Assembly: GCF_001612635.1 (NCBI RefSeq)
Contig: NZ_BDAV01000010.1
Span: 372,001 to 436,000, forward strand
Source: Nocardia africana NBRC 100379
GTDB taxonomy: Bacteria; Actinomycetota; Actinomycetes; Mycobacteriales; Mycobacteriaceae
Reading direction: 5' to 3'
Length of the DNA stretch: 64,000 bases
Shown: piece by piece, positions 50,848 to 64,000 of the stretch
Numbering within the stretch: position 1 is the stretch's first letter
Layout: each line of letters starts with the position of its first letter
The notes under the pieces: generated by a model
What the model was told of the DNA's origin: nothing
The model's input: only the letters and a program-made list of their open reading frames with translations
Database searches by the model: none
Position numbers and translations under genes: made by a program

Positions 50848-50917
50848 ACTTTCTTCCTTCTTCCTTTCACGGTCGCGAGCCGCGGACGCCGGACCGGCGC
50901 CCGAGGGCCGCACGAAA

Positions 50918-50942
50918 CCTCATCGGTTCCGGGCTGATGAGG
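50918..50942 (-). terminator. Possible terminator after NRPS-2
   Basis: On the minus strand CCTCATC pairs with GATGAGG across an 11-base loop, 16 bases after the NRPS stop, followed by TTTCGT. The stem is short (7 bp) and the T-run only three, so termination would be partial. Confidence 0.4.
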
Positions 50943-50958
50943 CGAAACGTGCTGCGGG

Positions 50959-64000
<13,042 letters not shown>

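Overview
The window is high-GC actinobacterial DNA with GTG/ATG starts, almost no TTA, CTA or TCA codons, and four-base ATGA/GTGA gene overlaps. The giant non-ribosomal peptide synthetases (NRPSs), an MbtH-like protein and a leucine-degradation operon ordered as in Mycobacterium tuberculosis (Rv2506 to Rv2498c) suggest a mycolic-acid actinomycete. Nocardia is the best guess; the genus is inferred, not proven.

Layout. (1) Positions 1-26005, minus strand: the first ~8,668 codons of a giant NRPS whose 3' end lies left of the window. It has an EntF-type first condensation domain, seven full modules (one with an epimerase) and the start of an eighth. (2) 26371-32428: a lone cobM, a two-domain cupin protein, a PPOX-fold flavin/F420 protein, and a two-component system divergent from an ABC exporter, in the order of the corynebacterial ChrSA/HrtBA haem-export locus. 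(3) 32443-40500, minus: acetoacetyl-CoA synthetase, CitE-like lyase, MaoC hydratase, isovaleryl-CoA dehydrogenase and the two methylcrotonyl-CoA carboxylase subunits, with a divergent TetR gene. (4) 41235-45286: SRPBCC protein, double-HTH TetR regulator, membrane protein with an internal repeat, NrtR-like Nudix regulator, and an unknown protein. (5) 45814-50543: SARP/ATPase/TPR regulator, an SRPBCC-ArsR pair behind a perfect 18-bp operator, and mbtH. (6) 50640-50847: two micro-genes of 28 and 31 codons whose products resemble each other. (7) 50959-64000, minus: the last ~4,346 codons of a second NRPS, with three complete modules, part of a fourth, and a terminal thioesterase.

How the genes work together. 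The two NRPS genes point the same way but are 25 kb apart. The left one carries a chain-initiating domain and the right one the releasing thioesterase. Whether they form one assembly line or two cannot be decided here. Pocket residues read by eye give Ser for three adenylation domains, Thr for one, and a possibly basic residue for one. MbtH would support adenylation, and the SARP-type protein is the best candidate pathway activator. Region 3 is a self-contained route from isovaleryl-CoA to acetoacetyl-CoA.

Most unusual: the paired micropeptide genes between the thioesterase and mbtH, each with its own start signal and followed by a 12-bp-stem hairpin.
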